Assembly: GCA_020740775.1 (NCBI GenBank)
Contig: JAHEWK010000008.1
Coordinates: forward strand, 186,001 to 250,000
Direction of reading: 5' to 3'
Origin: Ilyonectria destructans
Lineage: Eukaryota; Ascomycota; Sordariomycetes; Hypocreales; Nectriaceae
DNA length: 64,000 bases
In this document: one piece after another, positions 46,179-58,724 of the stretch
How the letters are laid out: each line of letters opens with the position of its first letter
How positions within the stretch are numbered: the stretch's first letter is position 1
The notes under the pieces: generated by a model
The model's input: the letters and a program-made list of their open reading frames with translations, nothing else
Told to the model about the DNA's origin: nothing
The model's database searches: none
Program-made: the position numbers and the translations under genes

Positions 46179-48442
46179 CTAATCGAGGAAAGTAAAGAGA
46201 TGCGTATGTAGGATATTCATGGCCCTCGTAGAATCTCGGGCGTTTATCACACAAGAAATGTTGATCTCGCTAGCACCTAGAGATTTTGGTCAGCATACTT
46301 CAGGTAAATGAACGGAAGAATCAAGGGCCTACCTTGTGAAATCATCTCGAGGTTGACATTGTGCTCCCCAAGCGTGGAGAACATGCGTCCAGCAATGCCC
46401 ACCATATTCTTCATCTCAGCACCGACCAGACTCAAGATGGCCATGTTTGACAAGATGGAGACCTCACCGCACTCAGCCAGCTCCTTGGTAGCGGAGTTAA
46501 ATGCGTCGATTTCAGTGCTGCCCGAGTGGATGGCCATGGATACGTGAACCTCGCTGGTGGAGATGAGATCGACTGAGATGGAGTGCTTGTCGAGGATGGA
46601 GAAGACGCGGGCGAAGAAGCCATGGGAGATAGATCGCTTGTTAGAGTGGACGTTGATGACGCTGATGTGATCCTTGATGGTGACAGCCGTGGGACGCTTG
46701 GGCTTCTTGCGAACTTCGCCGTTGAGGCTCGGGGACGAACGGTGGAGCTGGTGGCCGGCGGTCAGGACTGGATCGGGGACGACAATGGTGCCACTGCCGC
46801 GAGGGTTCTTGACGTTCTTGATGCGGATCGGGATCGGGGGGTGGGCGCGGATGACCTGGTCCATGGTGAGGTGGTGGATGACCTCGGAGCCGTAGAAAGT
46901 CAGCTCAGCGGCCTCGGAGGGCGTGATAGACGACAGCAGGCGGGCCGTAGGAACCTTGGACGGGTCGGCGGAGAAGATGCCGTCGACCTCCTTCCAGACC
47001 TGCAGCTCCTCGGCCTTCATGCCAACGGCACACAGCGCGGCGCAGAGATCGGTGTAACCGCGGCCAATGTCACCGTCGATGAGACTGCCGGGAACATTGC
47101 CAAAGAAACCGGTCATGACGGGGATGCGACCCTCACATGCGATGATCTTTCGGGCGAAAGCCTCGGCCGCGGTGTGGTAGAAGTTGATGTCGAGCTGGTC
47201 GGATGCATCGTAGTGGAACGTGTCACACAGGTCGACATACTCAGCATCGACACCCTGTGATACGAGAAGTAAGAAATTAGCATTTTGGATAGCCTTTTAG
47301 GTGCATGTGTATTGGGTGAGATGAGATTTGGGTGAGATGCAATGAGAGAGAAGCTGATCATCTCCCCGCAGTACAACGGCGGTACAAGATGACCTCCCAC
47401 GGTATGGCGTTTGGAGAAGATGACAAGATGACAACCCCACGAGATGGCGTCTTTGTGAGGCGCAGAACAACCAACTAGGTAGGGGGAGGGAAACAAGAGA
47501 GTATTGAGATACGAGGAGGGAGCAAATGAACAGGTTGACAATTGATGCAAGAGGGACGGGATGACACTCACCACATCCTGTAGCAGGGCAGCCATGAAGC
47601 GGCAGCTCAGCTTCTCGCCGAAGCTGATGACGCGATCCTTGGCGCGTGAATTGATCTCGAGGTTAAAGCGCTTAGCGGCAACGATGTACTCGACGAGCTC
47701 CTGGCACTCGTCCTTGACGGTCTGGATGAGGGTGTCGCGCAGGGCGGGATCCTTGATGAAGGTCTGGGCGGCCGAGACGTGGTCGTTGCAGATATCGTTC
47801 ATCAGACCGCGGGCCTGGTCGACCAACTCGGTCTGCTCGTCATCGGCGCACACGGCGGCGCCGACTCCACGGAGCTTGCCATACACGCCGAGTAACCTGT
47901 GGCGGGACGATCAGCCATGATGACCATAATGTGGGAGCAGCACACGTTGGTGGTGAGTGAGACAACGCGACGGGCTGAGGGAAATATCGGGCCATGTGAG
48001 AGAAGAGGAAGCAATTGGTGCCCAAACTTACCGACTCGTGGTTCCTTCAGCCTTCTTGCCCGTACTGCGGGCGGAGCAGACGACGATAACTCGGTTCTGA
48101 GACAGACTGGCCCTGTTGCGAAGCGAAAAACGCGGGGTCAGATTCAAACCGATGCCATTGACGTATTTTTCCTTTCTTTTTCTCTTCATTGTCTCTAAGA
48201 CCGGGGGGGTGTGATATCATACCTGACAATATCACGAGCAATCTGTTAAGGAAACCAAAAAAGACACGCAAAGGTCAGCAAGAGTGTCTTTTTTCCACAT
48301 GTTGGTTTGGTTTCTGGCTTGGTGAAGCTGAAGCCGGGGAGGGACGACAAACCTTGTCTGGGAACTTGCCCACGCTGGTGCCGCCAAACTTCTGGACGAC
48401 CCAGCCGAAGTCGGACGTGTTGTTGTACGTGAGACTGCCCAT
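46179..48442 (-). CDS. HOM3: Aspartokinase (511 aa)
   Basis: Six exons: 48353-48442, 48223-48242 (20 nt), 48032-48112, 47572-47896, 46333-47254 and 46179-46276; introns 110, 110, 135, 317 and 56 nt; 512 codons with stop. The N-terminal kinase signature VVQKFGGTSVGKFPD is at residues 15-29, followed by RVIVVCSARSTGKKAEGTTS. FGEKLSCRFMAALLQDVGVD and VMTGFFGNVPGSLIDGDIGR complete the amino-acid-kinase fold. Two ACT-type regulatory repeats fill the C-terminus (ISVINVHSNKRSISHGFFAR; LVGAEMKNMVGIAGRMFSTL). The enzyme phosphorylates aspartate, the first step to threonine, isoleucine and methionine; in fungi it is feedback-inhibited by threonine through the ACT domains. The gene is intron-dense for this window. 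The start is the first ATG, since the frame upstream opens with non-ATG codons. Confidence 0.93.
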
Positions 48443-50232
48443 GGCTGCAGCAATTACAAAGAGCTCTCCTTCTACCAAACCGTTCTCCGGGGGTCAGCGA
48501 GCGACAGAGCTGTTGCGGCGGGTTGACGATTCGACGACGACGTCGAGAGGGTGAGTAATGTTGTTTGGCTCGAGTGTCGTTGGTGGTGGAGTTTGTGTGG
48601 ATGAGCAACAAAAAACAGAGCCCAAAAGCGAATCGCCCAGCAGTAGTGTGGAGGCTAGAGGCTACAGGGAGGCTAAAAGAAATGGGGAGAAGAAACCAAG
48701 AGGCGAAAACTGCCCGATAAGAGAGGATGAAAGAGAGGGTAATTCAATCTGGTCAACCAGGTAGCTAGGAATTTATTTGCCTCGCCACTGGCCTAAATTT
48801 TCCCTAGTCGCCCTGGTCCTCTTAACGGACAGGGATGTCGAGTCGACGGCTGGACCTGAACTCGTCCGCGAACGGGAAGCTAAGGTTTCGGTCGGAAGGG
48901 GACCGAGAATGCGGCTGCACCCCAAGAAGAGCGAGAGAGAGAGAGAGAGAGAGGAGATGACGGCGAGTAATGATTGGACCGGGCGGGACCTTGGTCTTGT
49001 CGTCTGCTTGCGTGCGTTGCCGTGATGTTTGATGGTCGTGATGCCGCCGGCTGTATGCTTTCCCCATGTGATGGAGACAAGAACAGAGAGAGAGAAGAGG
49101 AATAGAGAAGGAGAACAAAAAGCAGCTGCTGATGACTATCAATTTATTTGCATCCCCTTGTCTGAATCGATTTGACCAAATCCAGTCACATCTACCCCTA
49201 GAAGCCACCGATTATCCCCCCGACGCCCCAGTAAAGTCGCCTGTACCCGACAAGTCGTCGCTGTATGACTCGAATGCAGTCGTCTGCTTGTTCCGTCTTC
49301 GGCTGCTCGTTTTTTTCTCTTCCCGCCTGGGTTTTCCTTGCGCGCCCCCACCTTTATCGCGCATCCACTCTCCCACTAACAACGCGACTTACACCACCTC
49401 CGTACAGATGCCTCTTCATTCGCGCTCACTCTTCCCACCACAAGCCTCTAATCCATTGGCTCTAGCTGCACGTGGCTGACGGCGGGGAAGGACCCTACTG
49501 TTTCCGCATCACGTCAGTCGTTCCTGCGTTGGTAGTATTGTTTTGGTCTTGTGCTTGTGGGGGAACTCGGACCTGGATGGGCTCGCCGTCTCCCCCTCCC
49601 GAACTATCTCCACACCACACATCGGGCATCCTACATACAGCCCATTTGGCTTGACTCCCATACGTCCGGAGACTTCATCCCTGACTCCTCCTGTATTTAT
49701 TTCTCACTTTACTTGTTACATCACATGGCCCCCTCCTGTTGTCGGCCATCTTCGGCCCCTTCAACAACACTCGGGTCACAAGACACTTCTCAGCCCATGC
49801 AAGTTGAATCAAATCCTTGGATAAGTTTAGATCTTCACTCAATCCGATTCACCGTCTCCCCTGACACTCTAAGCCCAACCTTCGCCATCCTGTCTCCAAA
49901 AGACACTCCCAAATAAAAGGTAGTAAAACGGACAACCGTCACTTGTCACACCAAAAAATACATACATCGAATAAACATAACCCCTTCCTTCTATTTCGCA
50001 GGCATCCACTTTTGCTTTCGCCTTCGCCCTCGCCTTTGCTTGCCCTTGGACAAGAACCAGAACCAGACCAGATCCCTTGGACAGCCATCATGTCTTCGTC
50101 CCTTCGTCCCATCATGATTTGATTAACCCAGTGGGAGTGCCGTGTATTAAACCACCCGTATAGATAGATATCCCGCCCCAGAACGCCAGGCCCACCATCG
50201 TCGTCATGTGTTTCCTTGTGGTGTGGTGCTTC
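48443..50232. other. Intergenic region upstream of HOM3
   Basis: 1.8 kb between two - strand genes. It contains a (GA)10 microsatellite at 48933-48952, a second short GA run near 49085, and CT-rich stretches near 50000-50045. I did not find a TGACTCA GCN4-type site near the HOM3 start. No gene seen. Confidence 0.5.
48933..48952 (+). repeat. (GA)10 microsatellite
   Basis: Uninterrupted GA dinucleotide run about 490 bp upstream of the aspartokinase start. Confidence 0.85.
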
Positions 50233-52885
50233 TCACAAGCCTGCTCCGGCTGAGAGTTCTGCGCCAGTCAGCAGACCCTGGTCCTGGTTTTCAGTTCCCG
50301 TGAACCCAAACTTGTCCATTGTGAAGTCTTCTTCGGGCGTGCGGATGCCTATCCCGCTGTCGTCGTGCACGTCTCCTCCGCTCATCCCCATTGAGTTCTG
50401 ATTCGTTGTTCGGTTGGCGGGGGGAAACGGAGCTCGTCCGGCCTGTCCTTGCGGCATGTTGCCGAGGTTGAGGTCGTCGCTGCCGCTGCTGTATCGCGAT
50501 GTTTGCCGACTTGTTTCCTTTATTGTAGTTTGCGGTTGTGTGCTTGCAGTCCCGCTCGTGCTCTGGCTCAGCTTCTGCTTCATGAAACCTCCTTGCTCCG
50601 CCAGGAAGCACACCATCTCGTCCACCCACGTCTTTGTCACCCACCATGACCCGAAGCTCTTACCCTGGGCCAGCGTGAGGTCTCTCATCACTGCCGTTCC
50701 GACCCTCTCTACGCACCACACAATGTCCGCATGTGACGCGTAGGGGAACTTGGCAGGCAGGCCTCGGAAGAAGCTGACCCATCGGTCTAACACGTTCTGT
50801 CCAGATGCCTCGGCGCCGCTCTCTCCGTCCAGGTGTCGTCCGCTGCGTGATGCAACATCGCCGTAAATAGTGAGGCATTCCACTTCCCATGGTACTTTGA
50901 CTGGGTTGAGGAGGTCGCGCATCTCCGTGAGTAGCAGATTCACCACGTCGTCCATACCCCGAGTTGGGACACACTCCGCAATCTTTCGCGCTCGAATCAT
51001 GGTAATCCAATCCACATACATTTGGTCACGGTTTGCTGGGTTTGACAACATGTTGGCAGCGGCGTGGGCCGTCAAGTTGACTCTTAATGCTCGATCCAAG
51101 AGACCAGCGAAGATGGTGGCTGGTGACTCCTTGGCTCGGATAACATGCTGAGGCTGTCCCTGGAACGAGTCTCGAATGTGTGGTACTAGCCTCTCCGAAA
51201 TGTTCCTCAGGGTATCCAACACGGGTTTGGGGACGACTTGTAGTGTCAATCCGGACACAATTCTCATCATGCGCTGGTACAGGACAAAGTCGCATTCCTC
51301 GATCCATGGCGCCAGTGCAGGGTTCCCAAACAGCTTTTGCACAGGCATCGTCAAAGTTCCCTGAAATGATGTGTACAGATGAAAGAAGGTCTTCTCCCTA
51401 CAATATCGGATGCACTCAACCAGTGATGTGCAATGTGATCGGTATAGAGCTGATAATGACTTGGCGGCATCGGGGTCGGTTCCTTGTGGTAGGTAAGATT
51501 CGATGGCAGGGAGAGCAAGGGGATCCGACTGTTCAAACGAATCCTCGTTTTCTGAGGAGAAGTGGAGCTCGAGTATCGTCTTGGTGGAGGTAGTGTGTAG
51601 GTGGTCGATGCTAGCCAAGTCAGGCTGATTGTATAAGCTGTGTGACCGACTTCCTAGTCGGTTGGAGGTGGGAGCGCTCTTGGCATCGGTGCCGATGTGA
51701 GGTGAAGGTAGGGCATCACGGGCCAAGTTTCCACTTGATTGTGCTGGTACAGTGCTGAGCTGGTTAACATGAAGCTCACTTGCATTTGGTTAAGTCAACT
51801 TACTTGAAGCTCTGAGAGAAACTGCTGGTTTCCGGCAGCGGTCGGGGGGGCTGGGATGAGGGTTCTCGGATATCGGGTTGATCGTCGACCAAAGTAAAGT
51901 TCACGTAGTGATACTTGGACTCGCCTCGTACACCGAGACGCCGAGTCTTCAAACCAGGGAACAGGACACGGACCAACTTGCCGAAGCTGGCAGGGTTGAG
52001 GACGGTGATCCTCTCAGTTGCACACCGTGAAGCATAGTTGGCGTAGACGCGACCGCGAGGGACGGAACCCTTGCCCTTTGTGCAGACGGAGTTGATCCTG
52101 TAGACGTTAGCACGTGGCCTCCGAACCTCTCGAGTGCGTTAGCATACCAAAGCATAGCAAACACTTGGCGGGTTCGCTCAGAGTTAGGCCCCCGTTCATT
52201 GCCATGTAGCTCGCCCGCGACATCCTGCAAGTTGCGATGCCTGTTGGCGCCAAATAGTTGCCGCATCTCCAGCTCATTGTTGGCACTGGACCGTGATGAA
52301 GTAGGTTTGGGGGGTCCGACGATGCCAATCATCGAGTCGCCCTCCTCGTTCTCGTCACGCTCCATCATCTGACTCTCGCCTTCGGTGAAACTCGCGTTGT
52401 TGGGGTACTGCTCAGCAGGGAGAGGATGCCGGGACATGGGATGCTTCTGCTGGAATTGCATGGCGTGGCCCATGGCGGCACCCATGGATGCGTCCATGGG
52501 GAAGTCCTGGCCGGTGGCCTGCATATGGGTTGCGGCCTGCAGGATCATGTCCTCGGGGGACATTTGGGGAGCGTTGGCCATGTCCTTGGGATGGCCATGG
52601 TCATTGGGGAGCCATTGCCCGGAGTACATGTCGGAGGCGTCGGCAAAGCCAGACTGGTCGAGGTTGTGCTGGGTGTTGGCGCTGTGAATGGAGGTGGTGG
52701 AGGCACGAGAGAGCGGACGCTTTCTCGACTTGATGGCGACACGGGCAGCTGGATTATCCACTGGGAAGCAATTGTCAGCATGCGTGGCCTCGCATTGGGC
52801 GTGCGAAGAGGATATGTAGAGGTGGGAGGTGGTGTTGTGGTTGTGGTTGGAGTTTGAGGGAGGAAAAGGACGTACTCTGCTCCAT
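50233..52885 (-). CDS. RFX1: RFX-family transcription factor (812 aa)
   Basis: Exons 52876-52885 (10 nt), 52148-52760, 51804-52097 and 50233-51754; introns 115, 50 and 49 nt; 813 codons with stop. Reading starts MEQMDNPAARVAIKSRKRP. A Met/Gln/His-rich region precedes the RFX winged-helix DNA-binding domain at about 205-285: SVPRGRVYANYASRCATERI, then LNPASFGKLVRVLFPGLKTR and RRLGVRGESKYHYVNF, with the residues that contact X-box DNA. An intron splits the start of this domain at Trp208. The C-terminal half (about 380-700) is the conserved helical RFX region, followed by a Gln/Ser-rich tail. Fungal RFX proteins (yeast Crt1, fission-yeast Sak1) regulate the DNA-damage response, ribonucleotide reductase genes, cell cycle and morphogenesis. 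Confidence 0.93.
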
Positions 52886-54576
52886 GTTGTGAGAGACGCT
52901 GTGTTGATTAGACTCGAGGAATTTGTGGGCTACCGAACAACAAACATTGGCTGGGCCCAGATGCGCCGACACGACAACAATGAAACCGACGGGCAAAAAA
53001 CGGCGACAACGACGTCGACGAGAAAAAGCGACGTCGAAACGAAAAAAGAGGGACTCGCTTTGCGATATGCCGTGAAAATGCGCTGCACTTTGCTGTCTGG
53101 AGGCGCGGCGCTTGAGCTTGAGGTGTCGTTGATTGAGGCTGTTGTTGTGCTTGTTTTCCTGTTGCGAGGCCAACGAGAGGAGAAAAGCATCTGGGGCGGG
53201 AGCTGGACGGTCAGCACCGGTGGGCGGGGCGGGTGCAGGTGTTAGGTAAGCGCGTGTCTGGCCAAATTAGCCGAAATTCGAAATTCCTCGCAGGCCAGGG
53301 TGCGGCACGGTGACTGGCTGGATCTGGCCTGTGGCTGGTGGGTTTTCATCGGGCTTGTCGTTTTGGGGAGCTTGGTGAGTCGCGGTATGTACCTTGTGGT
53401 TCTTGAGTTTCTGGTGGCTGGTAGTGGCTCGTCCGCCGCGACCACGCCCTGTGATGTTGACCTATCCTGGCATGAGAGCGATGGCGCGTGCACGATGGAC
53501 CTGGAATTGTCCGGGATCGTCTCTTATTGCTATTATTACTCAGTCGCAACAACAAATTCACATTCCCGCAAAACCCACTGTCTTCGATGTCCGCGGGTGA
53601 ACAGAGTTGGACCGCTTTGCCTTCTGATCTGGGGCAACCTAATCTCTACCTACCTTATGCATGCGCCTGACCTACACTGGGGAGACACGCGATCACGTCC
53701 ACGCTCTCAGCTGGCGCATGCGCCCGTCGACAGTGGGCACGCCGCCCCATTCACCCAGGCCATGCAAACTCCTGCTACTTTCCGGCTGTCGCAGCCGCTG
53801 CAGCCTCCTGGTACTTGGCACGGAACAATCTGGATGTGTAAGGATGGCGGACCATGACTGAAATAGCAGCCGCAGGTTCTGCGCCGCCGGTACTTTGTAC
53901 CCAGTGCCCCTAGCGATCTGCCTCGGCGCTGAGGGTTCTGCAGAGGGCACATCTGCTGGAGCTACCTTATACAGCATAGCAGTAATGATGTAATTTTACC
54001 GGTAGTTGGGCTTGACAGAAATACTTGCCCAGGACGTGGTCAGCGCCCACCCCACCAAGTACCTCCCGGAGGATCGGCTACCCAAGCCCTTAACAGCTGG
54101 GCGTCTTAGGGAGCAGCGAGCCTGCGTCATTGCGTTTGTGCGTGCGTGCTACGTTGGTGATGCACTGGCTGCACAAACTCGCATGACCCTGTCTCAGAGC
54201 TGATTAAGTCGAGCCCAAGCCCGAGGCCATCTGTTCTGTTGCCAGGTTTGCCCTTTTTCGTCCTCGTTTTCCGCTTCTCCTCGAGCAATCGTCAGCTGCA
54301 CCGTCTGCACCTCCTGCACCTCCCGCACACTTCCTGAGACGTCACAAGCCACTGACGCCGCGTCAATTTTCTTCCCGCCTCCAAGATTCCGCTTCTCCTG
54401 CTAGCTGCTAGCGCCGCGATAAAAGCTCCCTCCTACCTTGCCTTTTCCCTTTTCAACCAACTGCGTACACTGCTACAGCACACTCCCTGTCCCTCACTTC
54501 GACTTAGCTGTGCCGACACAATCTCCAGCAATTAAACCCCCAGACCTCATCTCCGTTTTCCGATCTCATCGCAGAA
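52886..54576. other. Divergent intergenic region RFX1 / YOP1
   Basis: 1.7 kb between divergent start codons. Pyrimidine-rich near 54240-54570, a typical 5' leader of YOP1. Short frames near 53240-53860 lack coding features. No gene seen. Confidence 0.55.
54419..54424 (+). promoter_or_regulatory. Possible TATA box of YOP1
   Basis: ATAAAA in GCGATAAAAGC, about 150 bp upstream of the YOP1 ATG and just before a CT-rich leader. Position fits a core promoter; not tested. Confidence 0.35.
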
Positions 54577-55313
54577 ATGTCTTCCGCCCAAGACAAGGCC
54601 CAGCAGTACCTTGGCCAGCTCGACCGTGAGGTGTGTTTTTACCCCTGCTTGCGCCTGCTACGGGCGCACCGGCCTCTGCGGAGGCGGCTTCGCTCATTAA
54701 TGCTGACGGCGACGCCATCGTGATAGCTGTCCAAGTACCCCGCCTTGAACAACCTCGAGAAGACTGCGGGTGTCCCTAAGGCCTATGCCGTCATTGGCAT
54801 CGGCGCCCTCTACTTCTTCCTCATCATCTTCAACCTCGGTGGTCAGCTCCTGACCAACTTGGCCGGCTTCGGCATTCCCGCCTACTACTCGCTTGGTGCT
54901 CTCTTCAGCGCCAACAAGGAGGATGACACCCAGTGGTTGACTGTTTGTGTACCCCCCGAGAGCTTGGTGGTTGCGAGCTGGATTGCTAACCACGCCGCAG
55001 TATTGGGTCGTTTTCTCTCTCTTCACCGTTGTTGAGAGCTTCGTCCAGGTCGTCTACTGGTTCCCCTTCTACTTCGTCTTCAAGTTTGTCTTCCTTCTGT
55101 GGCTCTCTCTCCCCGCCTTCCGGTACGTCATAACCCCGTCTCCCCATGCGCGCAACCACCGTCCACCCGGACGATGACTGACCAAGCATCAGTGGTGCCG
55201 AGCTCGTTTTCCGATCTTTCCTGGCCCCTACCCTCGGCCGATACTTCTCGTCCTCTGGGTCGACTGCCTCTGGCCTCCGTGCCAAGGCTGACGGCCTCGA
55301 CAAGACCGAGTAA
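54577..55313 (+). CDS. YOP1: Reticulon-like REEP/DP1 protein YOP1 (170 aa)
   Basis: Exons 54577-54630, 54727-54942, 55001-55122 and 55193-55313; introns 96, 58 and 70 nt; 171 codons with stop. The N-terminus MSSAQDKAQQYLGQLDRELS is followed by the TB2/DP1/HVA22 domain with two hydrophobic hairpins: AYAVIGIGALYFFLIIFNLG plus AGFGIPAYYSLGAL, then TYWVVFSLFTVVESFVQVVY and FPFYFVFKFVFLLWLSLPAF. Yop1 bends and stabilises tubular ER with the reticulons and binds Yip1/Rab proteins. The length (about 170-180) fits the family. The C-terminal tail (FRSFLAPTLGRYFSSSGSTA) is the usual amphipathic end. Two other ER-linked genes (EMC2, RAMP4) lie in this window. Confidence 0.94.
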
Positions 55314-56280
55314 ATGGACAACAGTCTATTGCTTGGCCGCCAACTCTAGCGCACGCGCCTACTCACTGTGCGCACCCCAGGGCCAAGCTGGTTTCGGTCA
55401 CGATGAATACGGGAAACGACATTTTATCTCGGTATCTGATGGGCAGTGTGCGGAACCTCGGATAAGAGGGTTTCGCAGAGAAATGAACAGATGGAGGATA
55501 AGGTATGGAAGCGGTGACGTGCTTTTTGGCACGATCATATAGTATGACTTCGATTGTAATGATGCTGCTCTTTGTTGCGCTGGGATTTTCGTTAGATGGC
55601 GGCTGCTGGAAGCTTGATAACACGTTTCACGATATGTCGCCTGCTCTGGCTGGCTCCACATGCTCGCACAAATGCTTTACGGCAACAGTGTCTTTACCCT
55701 GAATCTCTAAATCCAGCTTCCTCCGAAGTTTGTAGGCGATTGTGAGCTTCGAAGCTAATCCACGTCATAGATGGCCCGCTGCCTGCCTATCTCTCCCCTC
55801 TCGGCTCCTGCAGGAGATTGTGGGCAACGACGTAATGGTCCATTGCTGACTGGCGCCCAAGCCGCCAGCCGGTCTTTCCTAGCCCTACTACGTAGTAAAT
55901 ACGTAGTTGCCACGGGTCTTTTTAGCTCCTCCTACCTTGTAGTCTAGGCCCAGCCCGCCGAGACCCATCTTTAGGCCTGACCCGAACTGTGGCGGTGCGA
56001 CCCCGTTGCTGCGCCTCACTTGCGCGGCACGTCTTGGCACATTAGCTGTTTGGGATACGTCCGTCAGCAATGCTGTGTACTTGTCGCGCGGCCTCCTTGA
56101 TCCTCAAACCTCCCCTCAAACCTCTCCACGAGCCGGCCCTTACGAGCTGACAATGCCGACGTGCGATCGATGACAAGTCCAGTGTCGAACAAAGGCCTCG
56201 CGAGTTGCCTTCCTCTCCTCCGATAAACCGGCGCCGCATCGGACCGAAGGCGATTGCCCCCTGGAGGGCATGCAGTCGTC
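55314..56280. other. Intergenic region YOP1 / MID1
   Basis: About 1.0 kb between two + strand genes: YOP1 3' UTR and MID1 promoter. A TACGTAGTAAATACGTAG direct repeat lies near 55888-55905. No gene seen. Confidence 0.55.
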
Positions 56281-58246
56281 ATGCAACTCAGCCCTCTTCA
56301 GTCACGACTTGCAGCGTCGTTGGGTGCTTCACTGGTGATATTCGCCCTATACCTGCTGCTATTCTCCCCGAGCTTCGCATCCGCCACCGAATTGCCCGTC
56401 AACCATGCTATCCGCGTGGAACGAAACGGCGAATATTCTCCAGAAGCGCCCCTCGCCCTGTCCGATGGATTAGACATCCCATACGAACCCGATTTCGGTG
56501 TCTTTGACCGCAGCATCATTGGCCGAGCCACGGCTGATGTGAACCCTCTCACCAACAATGGCGCCGAGAAGTTGAATCTGTATCCGGGCCAGACCCAATG
56601 TTACATATTTAAGAAAAGTACAATTTTTAGTCGCGATGCGATCGCTGCCCGGGGTGCGGAAGACGACCAATCGACAGAGGAAGAGGACCAGTCAACGGAG
56701 GAAGAGGAAGACGAAGGCAATGGACTTTCACGCCGGGCAGAGTCGAAGACTGTTTATATCTCTGTCAATACCTGCATGCAACCAGGCCAGGAGACGAAGA
56801 GTGGGAAGACGAAGCAGGCGAAACAGCTCAACCTTTACATTTCAACCAAGGTTGAGTGCCCAGGACCCTCCAAGGACCAGTCCAAGATGAAAGTGGTCCC
56901 GTTCGAAGAAGGCGCCGCAATGTACAGCTTCAACGTTACGGGAGACGTATACGTTGGCGTCTCAGCTCCCAACATTACCGGTAACTACACGAGCTACTAC
57001 AATTTCGAGATTGCGGCCTCCTTGGACGAATACTATCACAATTATGATGGCCAGAACAGCTCCCAGCTACTGTGGATGGACAGCGACTCAACTTCCGCCT
57101 TACTTGTAACCCGGAACCTCACTCAGTACAGCAATGAGACCCAGAGTATTATGAAGGCTGAACTTCCATACGACATTTACTTTCAAAACAACAACTCGAC
57201 CTCCCTCGATGGCCTTCGACACTCAGTGTGTGGCTTGATGCAAAGCGCCCAGCTCTCGTCAATTGTCGACAACGAACAAGAAAGCATACACAGCGATAGA
57301 ATCACAACGGGAATGACGACTCGTGGACCCGGAAACTTGCCTAAGCAGCAGTTTTACGTTGTGGGACTCGATTCGGGCGCTTCCTACTCTGGTATTCTTG
57401 TCAAGAGGGCAAATGGCACCTCGAATTCCTCGACCACCAAGCGAGCAGAGACCAGCATAGGAGGTGGAGGCACGGTCTTCCGGGCCACCGACTTTGAAAC
57501 GTCGACTGGTATGTTACCTTTCCAAGGCTTGTTATAGGGATTGCTCTAACGTGAACCTAGGAACAAACTGCAAAATGGTGACGAATCTTGAATTTTGCAA
57601 TGAGACCCAGTACGCCGTCCCCGGCAATGACAAAAGGTACAACAACACGGAACTCGCCAAAGTTTACGACGACTACGCCAAGACAATGTACGCCAATTTT
57701 GAAAAGGTGCTGATGCAGATCTCCTGCGAAGCACCGGCCGAGTCGCTCTACTCTCTTGCCCGGGACTGTGACGACTGCAGGCGCGCCTACAAGGCCTGGC
57801 TCTGTACTGTCAGTATCCCGCGGTGCGAGGACTTCATGAGCGACAGCAGCTACAGCATTGTTCGCAACGTCGGCCAGGCCTTTCCCAACGGCACCAAGCT
57901 CCCCTCGGCGCAGCACAATGAGCTCAGCAAGACGCCCGCCTTCAACGCCTCGCGCAACTCATTCATCGACAAGACCATCAAGCCCGGTCCCTATAAGGAG
58001 CTGCTGCCCTGCGAGGACATCTGCTACGAGGTCGTTCAGTCGTGTCCTGCCTCTATTGGCTTTACCTGTCCGCAGCCTGGCTTCACCAGCTTCGATGTCA
58101 GCTATGGTCGGCGCGACGCGAGCAGTTCGTCACCCAGTTGCAACTATCCCGGCGAGGCCCGCACCAAGACTAGCGCTGCGATAGCTGTTTTGCCTGGCGC
58201 AGCGCTCCTCGGTGCGGTACCCCTGATGATGTGGCTGGGCTTATGA
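56281..58246 (+). CDS. MID1: Stretch-activated Ca2+ channel component MID1 (637 aa)
   Basis: Exon 1 56281-57508 and exon 2 57561-58246, with a 52-nt intron (GTATGT...CTAAC...CCTAG), give 638 codons with stop. The N-terminus (MQLSPLQSRLAASLGASLVI...) has a hydrophobic segment to about residue 37, a signal or anchor sequence. The long extracellular part has many N-x-S/T sequons (NITGNYTSYYNF, NSSQLLW, NNNSTS). The C-terminal third is Cys-rich with the family core YSLARDCDDCRRAYKAWLCT and PRCEDF, and ends in a hydrophobic stretch (GAALLGAVPLMMWLGL) that could be a GPI-anchor signal or membrane segment. Mid1 works with the Cch1 channel in Ca2+ uptake under mating, ER or cell-wall stress. The start is the first in-frame ATG; the frame begins with non-ATG codons before it. 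Confidence 0.92.
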
Positions 58247-58724
58247 GCACCATGTTCTGAATAGTTTGTGTCTTTTAATTGGGATGTTGGCGTTTCACAT
58301 ACGTTATCATAGCGGCGTTGGTAGACTCGGTCGCGGACGACCTTCTAAAGAAGACAGGACTTGCTTTCTTTGAGAAATGCATGGGTAGCTAAGGCTGGAG
58401 TTTATGTATAATGGACTTTGTGGTTGTCTGGTTATGGATTCGTTCACGCGCCATCTTTTCGCCCTTACTACCTGGTTAGATAAATGCTCGGGGACGGGTC
58501 GATAGAGAGACTCGGGATCATGACATCTCATGTAATGTATGGAAATGTGTGATCATTAATTTTGTTGTACACGAATAAACCATCTCGCGAACCTGGTCGG
58601 TTGCGTATGTCACAGAGCGTCCCGCCCCTGACCACCAATGCCTTATTGCGCTTTCCCGGCCTCAAAGGTCATCGCATGCCCCCTCTTGTAGATATTTTTG
58701 TCTTCTCCGGTTCGGTTGTCCCCG
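58247..58724. other. Convergent intergenic region
   Basis: 478 bp between MID1 and the small membrane protein gene; 3' UTRs. No gene seen. Confidence 0.55.

Noticed and set aside
48933..48952. GA microsatellite as a mobile-element edge
   Set aside because: No inverted repeats or target duplication around it; simple sequence only.
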